This document shows positions 12,109 through 23,478 of a stretch of DNA of 64,000 bases, piece after piece. Source of the stretch: Chaetoderma sp. LZ-2023a (taxonomy: Eukaryota; Mollusca; Caudofoveata; Chaetodermatida; Chaetodermatidae); the NCBI GenBank assembly GCA_034401795.1, contig CM067367.1:35440880-35504879 (forward strand). Reading direction: 5' to 3'. Made by a program: the position numbers and the translations under genes. The notes beneath the pieces were generated by a model. That model worked only from the letters and a program-made list of their open reading frames with translations, was not told where the DNA came from and ran no database searches. Within the stretch, counting starts at the first letter, position 1; each line of letters starts with the position of its first letter.

Positions 12109-12669
12109 AGATCCTGAGTTATAGGCAAACTAACGGTATTAGATTGGTTTAAGAGCATACTACACAAACAGAATACAAAAGGGTAAGAAACGTAGGCGTC
12201 CACCTCCAAAAACCTCGACAACAGCAAAATATTATAATGCACCCACAGTCACAACAGTCAGCACATACAAGAATAATACATACAATGAATCAATACCAAA
12301 ACCACAAGACAAAATGGAGACTATCAACAAAATAGTAGCCACCTCAATAATAAATGGAATCACACATTAAAAATGTAAACTCGAACCCACAGAATGGCTC
12401 CATGTTTGGAACCTAGGTGACGGTTCACTACGTAACTATTATGTAAATCTGGATAGAAAGGCAAGGGTAGGGGCTGAACACAACAATATACATCTACATC
12501 CACAAAGGAGGGACACAAATCGACACACCTTCTATTATCAAGACGATAAGTATAACAGATCATATGATCAACAGGAAACTTATAAATATGCTAAATTCAA
12601 TGAGTACAATGGTGCATCACAGTATAGACATAGATCCTGAGGCATAGGCAAACTAACGGTATTAGAGTA
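12109..12669 (+). pseudogene. 523-bp unit between direct repeats with a mostly open frame
   Basis: Two copies of a roughly 35-base direct repeat (AGATCCTGAG, then ATAGGCAAACTAACGGTATT, then AGA) lie at 12109-12145 and 12632-12669. Between them one forward frame is open except for a single TAA at 12368-12370 and ends in TGA at 12638-12640, inside the second repeat. The translation is basic and Pro-rich at first (GKKRRRPPPKTSTTAKYY), then Tyr/Asn/Gln-rich (FYYQDDKYNRSYDQQETYKY). No family is recognised. The GGTATTAGA core faintly resembles the GGTATCAGAG initiator-Met primer site of copia-type elements, but that is speculation. Confidence 0.35.
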
Positions 12670-13705
12670 GTCTTTGACAAGGTTAGCTGCCGCTTCTCAG
12701 AGATCATCAGCTGGTATACGGAACATGTTTAATAGAAATACGATCCTTCCTTGAGGAACTACTATGCTTGACGACGTTGGTTGATCTAATGGAGCGCACA
12801 TACTTAAGTATAGGGCCTATCTATAATCATCGTCCTATTGCACGATCTTCGCCCTCCCACTACGTTCTCGTATCGATGTGAGTGGGCGTATGCTAGTACG
12901 ATGATCTATAATGTGAAGGTAGGCACTCCATCTAAGCGTATCTCTATGTGAAGGTTAAACATCCTCTGTGGTGCCTACGTCACCACGGGGCCTTTTCATT
13001 TTATCAACGCGTTGGTGGCGTTATCATCTCTATAGCCACTGTGACCACATTTTCGACACCTTTCTGCTCAACCACGAATGTTAGTCTTTAACAGATTTCA
13101 AAAGAGACTCACACACTAAGTTCAAGTTTATCTAACCCTTGACCACAACATGTTACCTTCCATAGGAGCAACATAAAACACGTGTAGTGGCGGATGGATA
13201 TCTCTAGGATATGGTGGTCGATTGAACAGCGTATGCTTCATGCACGGGTTCCTCAACGTTAAGCAAGAAAGCAGTTCCATAACTATATTCAATGTTCCAT
13301 TCAGCGATTTGAGTCGTTTATGCGAATACTCCTTTGATTACGTTCATAGTGGAAAGAGAGACCCAGTATAAAACAAAGTATTTGAGCACGTCTACCAGTC
13401 CCTCTCACCCAAAGCCAGTGAGTAAATTTCAGTACTTGGAGATAATATTGACAATATGCTGGTTCCACTGATGAGTGATTTCAGGTAAAGGGGATATGCT
13501 AAATAGCGTATGCATACTGTTCAGTTCTTTAACCCTGTTTTGCATGTTGTGCATTATTCTTCAGAAAGTCAGAACTTAAACGTAAACAGACTCGTTAAGT
13601 TATTTAAGTTTAAAAGATGGAAATCTCAACTTACTTTTCTGCAACACAATGGGTAGCTATTCCCGTTGACTGCTAATGCATGTAGTTGATATCGTGCAAC
13701 CTTTA
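12670..13705. other. No feature recognised
   Basis: Mixed-composition DNA without long frames, clear repeats or RNA-gene signals. Confidence 0.4.
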
Positions 13706-13830
13706 TCGAGCCAGTCATTCCAGTGGTAAAATGTCAAAAATAGTCTTCTCTTGGTCTGCAAATGGACATTTCCCAAGACCACTGCAGAAACCGTTTTAAC
13801 TGATATGAGTGTTAAAGGGTCAATGACCTG
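13706..13830 (+). repeat. Family-2 foldback, right half only
   Basis: Contains TCGAGCCAGTCATTCCAGTG, then a TAGTCTTCTCTTGGTCTGCA block and AAATGGACATT, matching the right arm of the complete inverted repeats at 16811 and 26446. The trailing AAGACCACTGCAGAAACCG and AAAGGGTCAATG also match the usual right flank. The left arm is missing. Confidence 0.7.
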
Positions 13831-15187
13831 CTGTGTGACGTGGATGCAGCGACCGCAACAAGAAGGCGCACGCGTGCACGCACGCACGCACACATTCAGT
13901 TATATGTCACTCTTCCATGAAGACGTATCAGAACATAGAGTTACTGCACTACAGATGATTAACGTTCATTATTATAGATGATTCTCCAGAAGGTGATAGA
14001 TGCCTCAGATTGTAATAAGTAATTCTATGACAACGGATAGAGCCTCGGGATGGGGTGGGTGTCTGGGGTGGGGTGGATTTGGGGTGGGTGTTAATGCATA
14101 CTGATCGGTAGATACATGATATTTACTAGGTTTTAAAAGGACTGCCTATAGACAGCCTTACAAAATGGACGCAGAGAGATGACATGTCATATAAAGGTAT
14201 GCTATTAAAACATGCGATTAAGAAATGTGTCAAGCACCTGCCAATAACAGCTCACAAACCTCAGGGTGAAGGCGGGTAGGATAAATATTCATACCACATT
14301 ACCACCCCACCATCATCCTGAGAGCAAGCGCCTCTCAGTCTCATTGGTCAACTTTCAGCGGCAATATGTAGTCACATATGAACCCAAACACCATATACGT
14401 GCCAATCAGTCAGAACGGAAATGGCTAAAAGTGTGTTTGATGGGAGGATTGTGTCATGCGACTGAATATTGAGTGTGGTCGAAGAATCATCGTGTAGAGT
14501 ATAGAGGATCTGGCAAATCTGAGACAGTTGACGGGCCGCGTACGTCACACCTATATGTTTATAGACAGACGTTCGTACATCTTAATTCATGTTTGTGAGA
14601 AATTATCGTGATGCTTAGTAATGTGAGCCTGCGTGGTAGCATCTGTTGCACAAATAGTTGTAGCATATTGCCTACTGACGTGACGCAGAGTTGCTAAACG
14701 TCATTGATATCAATAGCTTACAGAATTATATGAATCAATCGGCCTTATGTTCATTCCATAGTATAATTAGACTGGCTGACACAGTAGAGTAACACGATGA
14801 GAGGCTGTTTTGTAGATTTAACACAGCAATGAATGGTTCGGTTATCGAGCAAGTCACTCCGGTGGTGAATACCCAAAATAGTCTTTGTCGCGATATGAAT
14901 GAATATAACTGTCTATTGTTGAAAATAAGGTTGTTCTGTATTTTAGTTTAAAAAATGACTACCTTATGTACAGCAATAACCCATTTCTAAGAATACCAAT
15001 CTGACATTTTTTATAATCAGTTATTATATATTTATTATAATCTAAATCCTGATGACCCCCACAATATGACCACTATAATTTTAGTACTTTGTTATTGAGA
15101 TGGCGGTACAATAACAGTAATAATTTTGTCATTACTAATTATGAAGTACGTGTAAATAATAACTGTAGCTTTCATAATAATTCTAAG
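13831..15187. other. No gene; G-rich tract and a weak family-2 remnant
   Basis: 14048-14092 is a G-rich stretch of repeated GGGGTGG units. A weak family-2 right-arm trace (TTATCGAGCAAGTCACTCC) lies near 14842-14885. No credible coding frame. Confidence 0.4.
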
Positions 15188-15533
<346 letters not shown>

Positions 15534-15599
15534 CGAAAGCACAAACAGTGGTTATATAACTAGATAAATACCAAAATATGTAATTATGAATTGATATAT

Positions 15600-15711
15600 A
15601 ATGTCTGATCGCCATAACATTTATAATTTCTGTAAATTCATATTCCCCATATGCCATTATGTGGCCTGGGGGTGTAAATAAAATAATCTGAATCTGAAAA
15701 ATCTGAATCAG
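15600..15711 (+). mobile_element. LINE 3' tail (CR1/L2-like), truncated
   Basis: Contains CCCCATATGCCATTATGTGG, CCTGGGGGTGTAAATAAAAT and then AATCTGAATCTGAAAAATCT. Short tandem AATCTG units after a conserved 3' end are characteristic of CR1/L2-type non-LTR retrotransposons, which end in microsatellite-like repeats rather than poly-A. A second, weaker relative (CCCCCATATGCTATTGCCTG) lies at about 26310. The 5' part is absent. Confidence 0.5.
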
Positions 15712-16634
15712 TAGTATGTATAAGCCATCCATAGGGAGCGATTAAAAGGTGATAATTTCGCTGACCAAGAAGTCAGGAAATTACAGTGCAGGTGCCTGTT
15801 CGTTAATTAGGACCACCGTTGCTAGGTAGCAAATAATAAACTAGGTATGGCTAAAATTAATAGTGTATATTTTGTTGTCATGGCCATCATTATCGGCGTA
15901 AACGTTGTTGGTTAGCGTGTATATATGCGTAGGAAGCTGTGGTGGTGGGGGGGGGAGTGGAGGGGTTGTCCATCGGTCATCCCCCGGAGAATTATTGAAA
16001 TTTAGATGTTCTCAGATGGCTTCTCCTGCATTGGGTGGTTGAGGTGGGGTGGGGTGGGGTGGGTGGGAGGGGGAGGGGGGGGGGCAGAGGTAAATATGGA
16101 ATTTCAGGTTTATGCACTAAAAGACGGGGATGTCAGCAGTACCGCCCAGTTAAATGAGTTTAAAATTACTCAACAGACTTTTTATTAAGTAATGAATACC
16201 CATAATTCGTACCACTTACGCATTTAAAATAATTCATGACAGGCTTAGCTACGCCATTAATTACGCATTTTGATTGTGACGCCAGCTTACGCGTAACATA
16301 ATTTGATTGTGATGCCATACTTGAATCACAGATTGGATCCATCCATTGTTTATTGCTTGATATAGTTATGCCTTGGTAATAGGGAAATAAAACATCAATG
16401 TTTAATTATTACAAACCACATTTCAACATGTAAATAGCTTGAATTAATTAATCCCTTGACCTAACTGTCACATCCACGACCTTTAAGACTAGCATGTTAG
16501 ATTTAGTTCAATACATACCAGTTCATTTAACCCATCTTGTGTCAACTTGACCATATAAGGGCCAAGTCGGCCAGAATAATCTCTGTTGTGGCTATGGACA
16601 ATTCCTATTTGTAGGTCAAGAACAGACTAGATTA
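15712..16634. other. No gene; G-rich tract and a family-1 trace
   Basis: 15942-15965 and 16040-16084 are G-runs including (GGGGT)n. 16146-16190 carries a weak family-1 right-arm trace (AGTTTAAAATTACTCAACAG then TTTTTATTAAGTAATG). No coding signal. Confidence 0.4.
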
Positions 16635-16720
16635 GAAAATGTACCACTGGAATGACTGGCTCGGCATTCCAGTGTTAAATTCTCACAAACTATGGTCTTC
16701 TCTTGGTCTGCAAATGGACA
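16635..16720 (+). repeat. Family-2 foldback with deleted centre
   Basis: TACCACTGGAATGACTGGCT continues directly into CGGCATTCCAGTGTTAAAT and TGGTCTTCTCTTGGTCTGCA. Most of the palindrome core is missing, as expected after hairpin deletion. Confidence 0.7.
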
Positions 16721-16810
16721 CCCATTAAAGCAATTTTTTTTTTATCTTCTTTACTTTTAACATTTTACTGACTAAATTTCTTCGAAAAATTAAAATATTT
16801 ATTTATCGAA

Positions 16811-16939
16811 TGTCCAGTTTCAGGCCAAGAGAAGACTATTTTTGAAAATTTACCACTGTAATGACTGGCTCGGTTACCGAGCCAGCCATTTCAGTGGTAA
16901 AATTTCAAAAATTGTCTTCACTTGGCCTGTAAATGGACA
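16811..16939. repeat. Family-2 foldback, complete inverted repeat
   Basis: Arms of about 62 bases are separated by a three-base loop at ACTGGCTCGG-TTA-CCGAGCCAG. The left arm reads GGCCAAGAGAAGACTATTTT then TGAAAATTTACCACTG; the right arm is its complement with a few mismatches, ending TGTAAATGGAC. The right flank contains ACCACTACAGAGGCCGGTTT and a TTCGTCACGAAAGGGTTAAT segment that recurs in other copies. Cruciform-forming in principle; the family is unnamed to my knowledge. Confidence 0.85.
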
Positions 16940-17195
16940 TTACTCAAAACCACTACAGAGGCCGGTTTTGACCGGTTTCGTCACGAAAGGGTTAATGGTT
17001 TGGTCGGCCATCCGGCTGAAACAGCTTCTGCAGTGGCCTTGAGAAATAAACATTTTCAGGATAATACAAAGCGGGGTTTTTTATATTGTAAATTGCAGTG
17101 TTACATGTTCAGTCTGTTCTTGGCCTGCGAATGGACATTCATTGAGGAGAAATGGAAATTTTCTTGATATCCTCATTATTAAATGGTTAATAGAG

Positions 17196-17575
17196 CAATC
17201 CAGTTTTAGCTATGCCCCGTCCAACTTTATGTAAGCTCCACCTACACTTCACCTGAGTTGGGCCCTGACTAGCAATTTTCAGAAAACTATACAGGTAATC
17301 TGTTGAATACTTTGAAACTAATTTGAATGGGTGCTGTTGCTGCTTATTCCATGGCAGCAACAGTGCCTAATCAAATTAGTTTCAATATATTCAACAGCAT
17401 ATTTATTAAATAATAAAGCCATAGGCCTACAATCCGCACAACAACGCTTAATCCGTCATCAATTAAGTGTTTCTGACAACTTAGCTACGTCATGCATGCC
17501 GTAATTGATTATGATGCCATCCTACACGTCACGTTGGTGATTATGACGCCATATGATTGATGGATAAACTGGAAT
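17196..17575 (+). mobile_element. Family-1 MITE, degenerate copy with hairpin
   Basis: The left block AGTTTTAGCTATGCCCCGTC, the hairpin at 17300-17398 (loop around CTTATTCCATGG), then ATTTATTAAATAATAAAGCC and a segment with TAGGCCTA (17422-17429), AATTGATTATGATGCC and GATGGATAAACTGGAA. The CRE palindromes have decayed to GATGCC/GACGCC and the terminal repeats are weak. Confidence 0.7.
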
Positions 17576-17807
17576 GTTCTATTGATATAAGTAACATTTT
17601 GAGCACGTCAATGCACTGTTAACACAAGAGGGTGAAATATATGCGCATCCATCCATCTATTCATATTTTTAATTTGATTTATGTATCGGCATACTTTTAG
17701 TAGTTTATTGCATGTTTGTGTTGATATACATGTATTGGTATATATGGACTGCGGGTGTGGAAGCGTGTGCGGGTGACTGTAGAGGTCTAGGGATATAGCG
17801 TACTTAC

Positions 17808-17901
17808 GAATTTTCTCGGGATAACTCCAGGTGGCAAATGATGGCACCATCAGCGCGGCGGCAAATCCGACCCACGTAAGTGCTTGAAAAGCCGACACCA
17901 T
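17808..17901 (-). CDS. Candidate first coding exon with signal/anchor sequence
   Basis: On the reverse strand an ATG at 17901 opens a 31-codon stretch that begins MVSAFQALTWVGFAAALMVP and continues to WSYPEKI. A hydrophobic core at residues 8-20 looks like a signal peptide or membrane anchor. Directly after, at 17807-17801, is a consensus splice donor (GTAAGTA). Codon-like composition and an Ala/Val-rich hydrophobic segment are unusual in this AT-rich repeat desert. No downstream exon is obvious in the 16-17.6 kb region and I do not recognise the protein. It may be chance; if real, intron 1 is in phase 1 (31 complete codons plus one base). Confidence 0.35.
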
Positions 17902-19010
17902 CTTCCAAGTTACCAAATGTTAAGTTTCGCGTTAACGTATTCACCTGCTCAAAGGAAGAACAATTGTTTAAAGATAGGCTATTTATAAATACAAACACGT
18001 TCAGATAGATAAATAAATAAATAAGCACTGTGAATATATAATTATTGTCCTAGCTGATTCAAGTCTAGATTTGATCTGGTCCTTTGACAGACGATGCTGC
18101 GTTGATATATAGGCCTACATATGAAGCGGGCATATGTAGTTCCGGCGTATGCAGACTCCGATCAGGCAGACGCCGTTGATGGATCGATGGACTCGTTGCT
18201 TTATCTGCTTCAAACCTAGCACTACCAGCTTAATTAACCTATTTCAGTCCAAATATACTTAGCTGACGATCATCAATACATAAAAATCTCTTGTCAAATA
18301 TTAAACGTAATAATTATACTCAAACTTGTTGATGTCTTGAGCAGCAACAAGCTTCGATAATTATAACTTGCTTGAGATATCCACCCGGGCCGCGCTCACA
18401 ATCGTGACACGACTTTTAAGTAGCCTACGCAATCAGGAACTAGACTACTGTACATCATAAATATTAGCTATGCAGGGGCTGAATTGCATATATAAATATG
18501 ATACCGGCAATCTCGTCACATTCATGATGCATTTATTCACAATTCCCAACTATCGTCTGCCAATTTTTACAGTTGCTAACAAAGCCGACAGCGTCGATAC
18601 TACCAACTCGGTAGGCCGTCTGGCTTCTACAAGCCCAAGGCATACATATACGCACGAACGTACGCACGCACGCACACACGGGCGCTTGTTGAAATAGAAA
18701 TGTGACACTAATGCTGTCACAGCCTCAGCAGTGGCAACTTTGCAGACAAATGGTTGATAAATCGTTCAGCTTGATTCACATTTCGATGAAAAGAAGCCAA
18801 GTAGTATAGGCCTATGAGAAATCAGATTTACACATTCTGCATAACGGTTGTTGAATTGTTATTGGTGGTTTAGATGGTGACTTATGAATATAGATTCAGT
18901 CACGCACGCATCTATAGCATATTAGTAATTACATCTACACCGCATGTAGATAATTACCTGAATATGATTACCTACATAGAGACCTAATTCTACTAATTAA
19001 ATCGGAATGA
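17902..19010. other. No feature recognised (possible upstream region of the 17.8-kb exon)
   Basis: Contains TAGGCCTA at 18110-18117 and 18807-18814, and a short ACGCACGCAC tract near 18660. No convincing TATA or initiator can be assigned to the reverse-strand exon candidate. Confidence 0.35.
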
Positions 19011-19946
19011 ACCTTTCCATTTTAGCTATGCCCCGCCCATCTCTAGCTAAACTCCACCCACACCTCTCTCGTGTTGGGATCGATCAATCTCTGACCTCAC
19101 TGACCATCAATTTCCAGAAAACTATACAGGAAGCTATTGAATCTTTTGGAACTAATTTGACTGTTCTGGGAACACGCTTAAAACGTGGACGGAGCTGAGC
19201 TAGACATGGGGCCGTCTATTGGCATCTTGTCAACATTTTTGTACGCACAAATCTGTTCCGTTAGTTCGGTCGTTTGTTTATATGTTATTGCGATGGCTGA
19301 ATTGTTTTTGTGGGTTGTTGCTAAATTATATGTCTTATTGATTTGTATTTGATTAGATACATGCTTTGCTTGGCTGATCTTAATATCGTGGCTCCCACTT
19401 AGACCCCGCATCCCATCCCTCTTAGTAAATGATTGCGCATACCCAAAATACTGAATGAACTAAGCAAATGCATACCCAGAACCATTTAAAGGATAACTAA
19501 CCTCATTTCATGATATCTATACAGATGATCTAATAGGCAACTCATAAACTATGCATGGAGTTTTAGGCTTTGTATCATCCCGTCAAAGAAAGATATTCAG
19601 GCTTTAGAAGCTAAATGTTGGTACATTTCTGCATACTATGATGGCTGTCATGATTTACTTTTCAACCAATCAGAAAAAACCTGGCGTGTGTGCCCCGGTA
19701 TATGTGCTCAGTCATAGAGGTGCCATCTATAGCTTGACAATGTGGTATAAAAGCAACCAGACAGGCAAGCTGTTGAATAATTTGAAACTAATTTGACTGG
19801 AAGTTGTTGCTTCCTTAGGCAGCAACAACTTCCAGTCAAATTAGTTTCAAAATATTCAACAGCATGTTTATTAAATATATACACACCGCTTAGCTGATTA
19901 TGACGTCATATGACGTAAGATTGATAGATGAATACTCTGGAAAGGT
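19011..19946 (+). mobile_element. Family-1 MITE interrupted by the 0.7-kb repeat
   Basis: Terminal repeats ACCTTTCC (19011-19018) and GGAAAGGT (19939-19946) bound a 936-bp copy. The left part (GCTATGCCCCGCCCATCTCT, GATCGATCAATCTCTGA) runs into a left hairpin arm at 19132-19164, which is cut off by foreign sequence 19161-19767. A complete hairpin (19769-19863), TGACGTCA (19901-19908) and the right terminus follow. Removing the insert would leave a copy of normal family length. The duplicated hairpin arm suggests insertion or recombination between family members. Confidence 0.75.
19161..19863 (+). repeat. 0.7-kb dispersed repeat, copy 2
   Basis: Direct-orientation partner of 432-1150, with only scattered substitutions and small indels between them. 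It holds CAACCAATCAG (near 19666) and TATAAAA (near 19746), and ends in the hairpin 19769-19863, which is better preserved here (GGCAGCAACAACTTCC) than in copy 1. Confidence 0.8.
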
Positions 19947-20059
19947 GAATTATGCATGTTGTTAGCAGCAATAATAATGATAACATATCATTCTGTATTT
20001 CGCACTTATTCACCACACCACAACCCATCCATCTATCCTACTCCAACCCCCATCGACAC

Positions 20060-20650
20060 CTTAGGTGCATAATCAACCTTATTGAGGCCAAGTTCAAAAC
20101 TGTTCAACAGTATTCTAGAAGATATTCGAAAACTATGCTGGCCAATGGCTGCTAGCGAAAAGAAAGCTGACATGGTTATGGCACGATTGTTCCCATCTCA
20201 TACTCGGAGACACCATAAAATTGTGTACCATCGACGCCAAGATCTAAAATGGCCAACACCCATGGACCATTAATTGAAGAATGTAAAATGCATCAAAGAG
20301 GAACCTCAAATCAGCTTTCAAAGGATCTGTTTTGGTGTCTTTAGACAGATTGCTCCTGAAACGAGCTTAATGGTGGAACCTACGATTCTTCAATGGCAGT
20401 GTTATTGATCTACTCAAAGAAAGGAGATGGTGGTCAACCTCTCGGACACCAACCATGACAAAGCGTGGCAAGAGGATAGCTCATGCTGGTGGATACTTTA
20501 CAGGGCATAAAACCGAGAATCTTTCTTCCAGCGAGGCTGAAGATCAACCAGGACCATCAGGTCCTGGCTGCTCATCTAACAGAGCTGCGCTTTGTGTGGA
20601 TGGTAATGTGGATGATGCGGAGGAGGGGTGGCATGTCTGTACAATGTGAT
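20060..20650 (+). pseudogene. Decayed coding remnant, identity unknown
   Basis: Two forward frames carry protein-like sequence: 20082-20273 with KKADMVMARLFPSHTRRHHK and IVYHRRQDLKWPTP, and 20455-20649 with KRIAHAGGYFTGHKTENLSS then EAEDQPGPSGPGC. Between them another frame gives NGGTYDSSMAVLLIYSKKGD then GGQPLGHQP. The pieces read as one protein broken by frameshifts and stops. I recognise no domain; a transposon-borne or retrocopied gene is possible. Confidence 0.35.
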
Positions 20651-22223
20651 ACATTGTAATCAACTATCATTGTAGCCTATGGGGTAAGTGGCCCCAATGC
20701 CTCAACTCGTACTCTGGACTTTGTTGCAAATATGACACGTTCTATGCGTGTAATGATTGCGATGACTGAACTGTGGGCATGAGATTATTCATCTGTGATA
20801 GCTAATTAAAGGAGGGGAAAAGGGAAATAACAAATGATATTTATTCGTAATTTCCTACAATATTAAATAAACTACCACCGGTAAAAAATGGAAATGAATC
20901 GGGATGTTTGACTAAAAGCATTTACTAAATCTAGAAGCGCTTAGCTTGAAACCAATGAGTGACGTGACTGGTGCTTCTCACTCCGCCGTGCGTCAACTGC
21001 GTGTGTGCAGGTATAACGTGTACTCGAATAAAACAAAAGTTGAGCAAACCTGAATCTATTTTCCTAAGCAGTATGAATAGTATTCTCTATAGGCGCCGAT
21101 GTAGCGCGATTAATTCGCTACTGTTAACTCACTATTGATCCTTTTGAAAACATTATATTTGAAAGTCGCTGTTTCTGGTGGAAGCAACGAGTTTCGGTCA
21201 AAATGGTTTAAAAAATACACTGCTGGTTTCCAAGGTCGCAACTTGATGCCTACTGAACATTTTGAAATTCGTGTAACTGAATGTAGATCCTGTCTCTGGA
21301 AACAACTGCCTTCAGTCAAATTGTTTTAAGATTAGACAGTATTTTCCCTGAAGGAAGTAGTGGCTAATCAGTTTAACGCGAATATAACTGGGATTATATG
21401 ACAGGCTGTAGCCTACAGCTACAGGTATTATGTATTCGGTCAGCGTACGCCAGAGCGCACAGCACCACATGCGTTACTAATTGGTTCCCGCCAGAGTGAC
21501 ATAAATCGTATTTATTTATTTATTTATTTTTTCAAATTATTCCGATTTATTTCTGTTTTTGTTGTTCATCTGTATAGCGGAAATCTAGCATCTAGTGGCG
21601 GCAGATAGCTGGGAATTAATAAGCAAGGATGAGAATCTTATTCTCCAGATGTTACTCGACACAACTCTCATGTTTGGCCTGATTGGAAGCGATTCATTGT
21701 CGAAAATTGAATTCATCTCCAGGAAACTCTGCTATGAACTTCATATCAGACGTAATCATCTCTTAAATGAAACGAATTACCTAACAAAGCTTGCATTATA
21801 TTATATCAATATAGTACAATAACAATAACAATGAACTCATTTACGCGTCTGGTGAACATACATTTACTCGTCCATGAACTGTGAACACTTACTCCTCTAT
21901 ATACAGATAGGAAAATCACTTGCGTGTGTACATGCGTGTACATAAATATCAGATATAATGATCTATTGCGTGTGTGCATATAATATAATATATAATTAAT
22001 GGAAAACTCCAATAATTTGCGGATTCTAGAGAGTCCCGGATAATACACCGAAAGGCGGTGCGCCAGACATTGGCGGAAACTCCAAGAACAGAACAGAACA
22101 GAACGGTGGCTATATGTTGATTATTATCTAAATTTATCATTCAAGAGCAGTTGTTGGTTACCTGCTCCTTTCCTTTACAGCGCCTTTCACTTGTCTCCAA
22201 TGAAGTGCTTTATACGATAATGG
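20651..22223. other. No gene recognised
   Basis: Contains an (ATTT)n run at 21508-21530. A short pseudo-inverted pair around 21135-21320 (GTTTCTGGTGG ... CTGTCTCTGGAAAC) is weak. The 75-codon frame at 21595-21822 has plausible composition but no start context or motif. Confidence 0.35.
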
Positions 22224-22593
22224 ACCTTTCCAAGGTTATCCATCCATCATATCACATCATAATCAACTACGTGACATGTCTGCTGACGTCATAATTATGA
22301 CGTCATGAATGATTCGAAAAGTTCGTCTTTAACGCTTAATAGCCCTACACGTTCTACGAATTGTATGTCTTTGTTATTTAATAAACATGCTGTTGAATAT
22401 TTTGAAACTAATTTAACTGGGCGGTGTTGCTGCCATAGGTAGCAACAGCACCCAGTCGAATTAGTTTCAACATTTTCAACAGCTTCTAAAAATTTATAGT
22501 CGGGGTGTTCAGAGATCAATCGATCCCAACACGAGCGTGGCGTGGGTGGAGTTTCGATAGAGATGAGAGGGGCATAGCTAAAACTGGAAAAGG
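22224..22593 (-). mobile_element. Family-1 MITE copy
   Basis: Starts ACCTTTCC at 22224-22231. Two TGACGTCA palindromes (22284-22291 and 22298-22305), the hairpin at 22389-22483 (loop CCATAGGT), then GATCAATCGATCCC, GAGTTTCGATAGAGATGAGA and an end near GGAAAAGGCC (22586-22595). Orientation matches the 10443 copy. Immediately followed by a second copy in opposite orientation. Confidence 0.75.
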
Positions 22594-22604
22594 CCGTTGT
22601 ATCG

Positions 22605-22975
22605 AGCTATAGATGGATTCATTTCTAGCTATGCCCCTCCCATTTCTAGCTAAGATCCACTCACGTTTTGCTCGTGTTGAGATCGATTTATAAACTTTGA
22701 ACACTGAATTCTCAGAATCCCATTAGGTAAGCCATTGACTATTTTGAAAATAAATTGACTAGATACTGTTGCTGCCGTCAAATTAGTTTTAAAATATTCA
22801 AACTAATATTTATTAAATAGTAAATCCATCACCATAGGCCTACTATTCGTTCATGATGGAGCTAGATACGTCATTCGTTACCCATTTTGATTGTGACCTC
22901 AACCTACATGTGAATTAATTTAGAATGCCGTCATATTCTTGAATGACAGATCGGATCTCTCCATTAGGGCTTGTA
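22605..22975 (+). mobile_element. Family-1 MITE, degenerate head-to-head neighbour
   Basis: Begins with TTTCTAGCTATGCCCCTCCC and GCTAAGATCCACTCACG, the mirror of the preceding copy's end. A collapsed hairpin (22733-22803), then TTTATTAAATAGTAAATCC, TAGGCCTA (22835-22842) and a decayed CRE segment follow. Together the two copies make a large inverted repeat around 22600. Confidence 0.65.
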
Positions 22976-23156
22976 TGAGTTATAACCTATAGGTCTACGT
23001 TTGCTCACCTGAGAGGTTGTCAATACGTAGGCCTACAACTACTTATTGCACCGGAGATATTATATTCTAACAATGGCGTCAGTTAATTTGGTTAAATATG
23101 ACGTCTTGCATGATGCCCGAGTGTCAATCTTCATATATCTGACAATAACATATATA

Positions 23157-23182
23157 CACCTGTGCAAAAGTTAAGCACCACC
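23157..23182 (+). repeat. Tc1-like left terminal inverted repeat
   Basis: Outer end CACCTGTGCAAAAGTTA, preceded by TA. Pairs with 24788-24813 with two mismatches. Confidence 0.9.
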
Positions 23183-23478
23183 CTATTTTTACGCACATGC
23201 GAGGGTATATTCATGTGCTATGAAGAAAGCAATAGCATAAACATTTATGTACCCATCCATCTTAGTGCAAGAGGTAATAATGCAACTAGAGGAATGCTGA
23301 TTATGATGGTGGGGAAACACTGTATGTTTTTGTTTGAACTTGAAAACGAGGCCTGAATATGGTTACGTTGACACAACTGACAACTATTGCCCTACAGTTG
23401 ACACACGTGGCTAGATTGTCATTAATGGTGTCTGAAAACGAAGTTTAACATCTGTGCACGAGTTTGAGACTATCATTA

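Noticed and set aside
21595..21822. 75-codon forward frame with balanced composition
   Set aside because: It lacks an ATG at the frame start, splice sites or any motif; length is within chance expectation.
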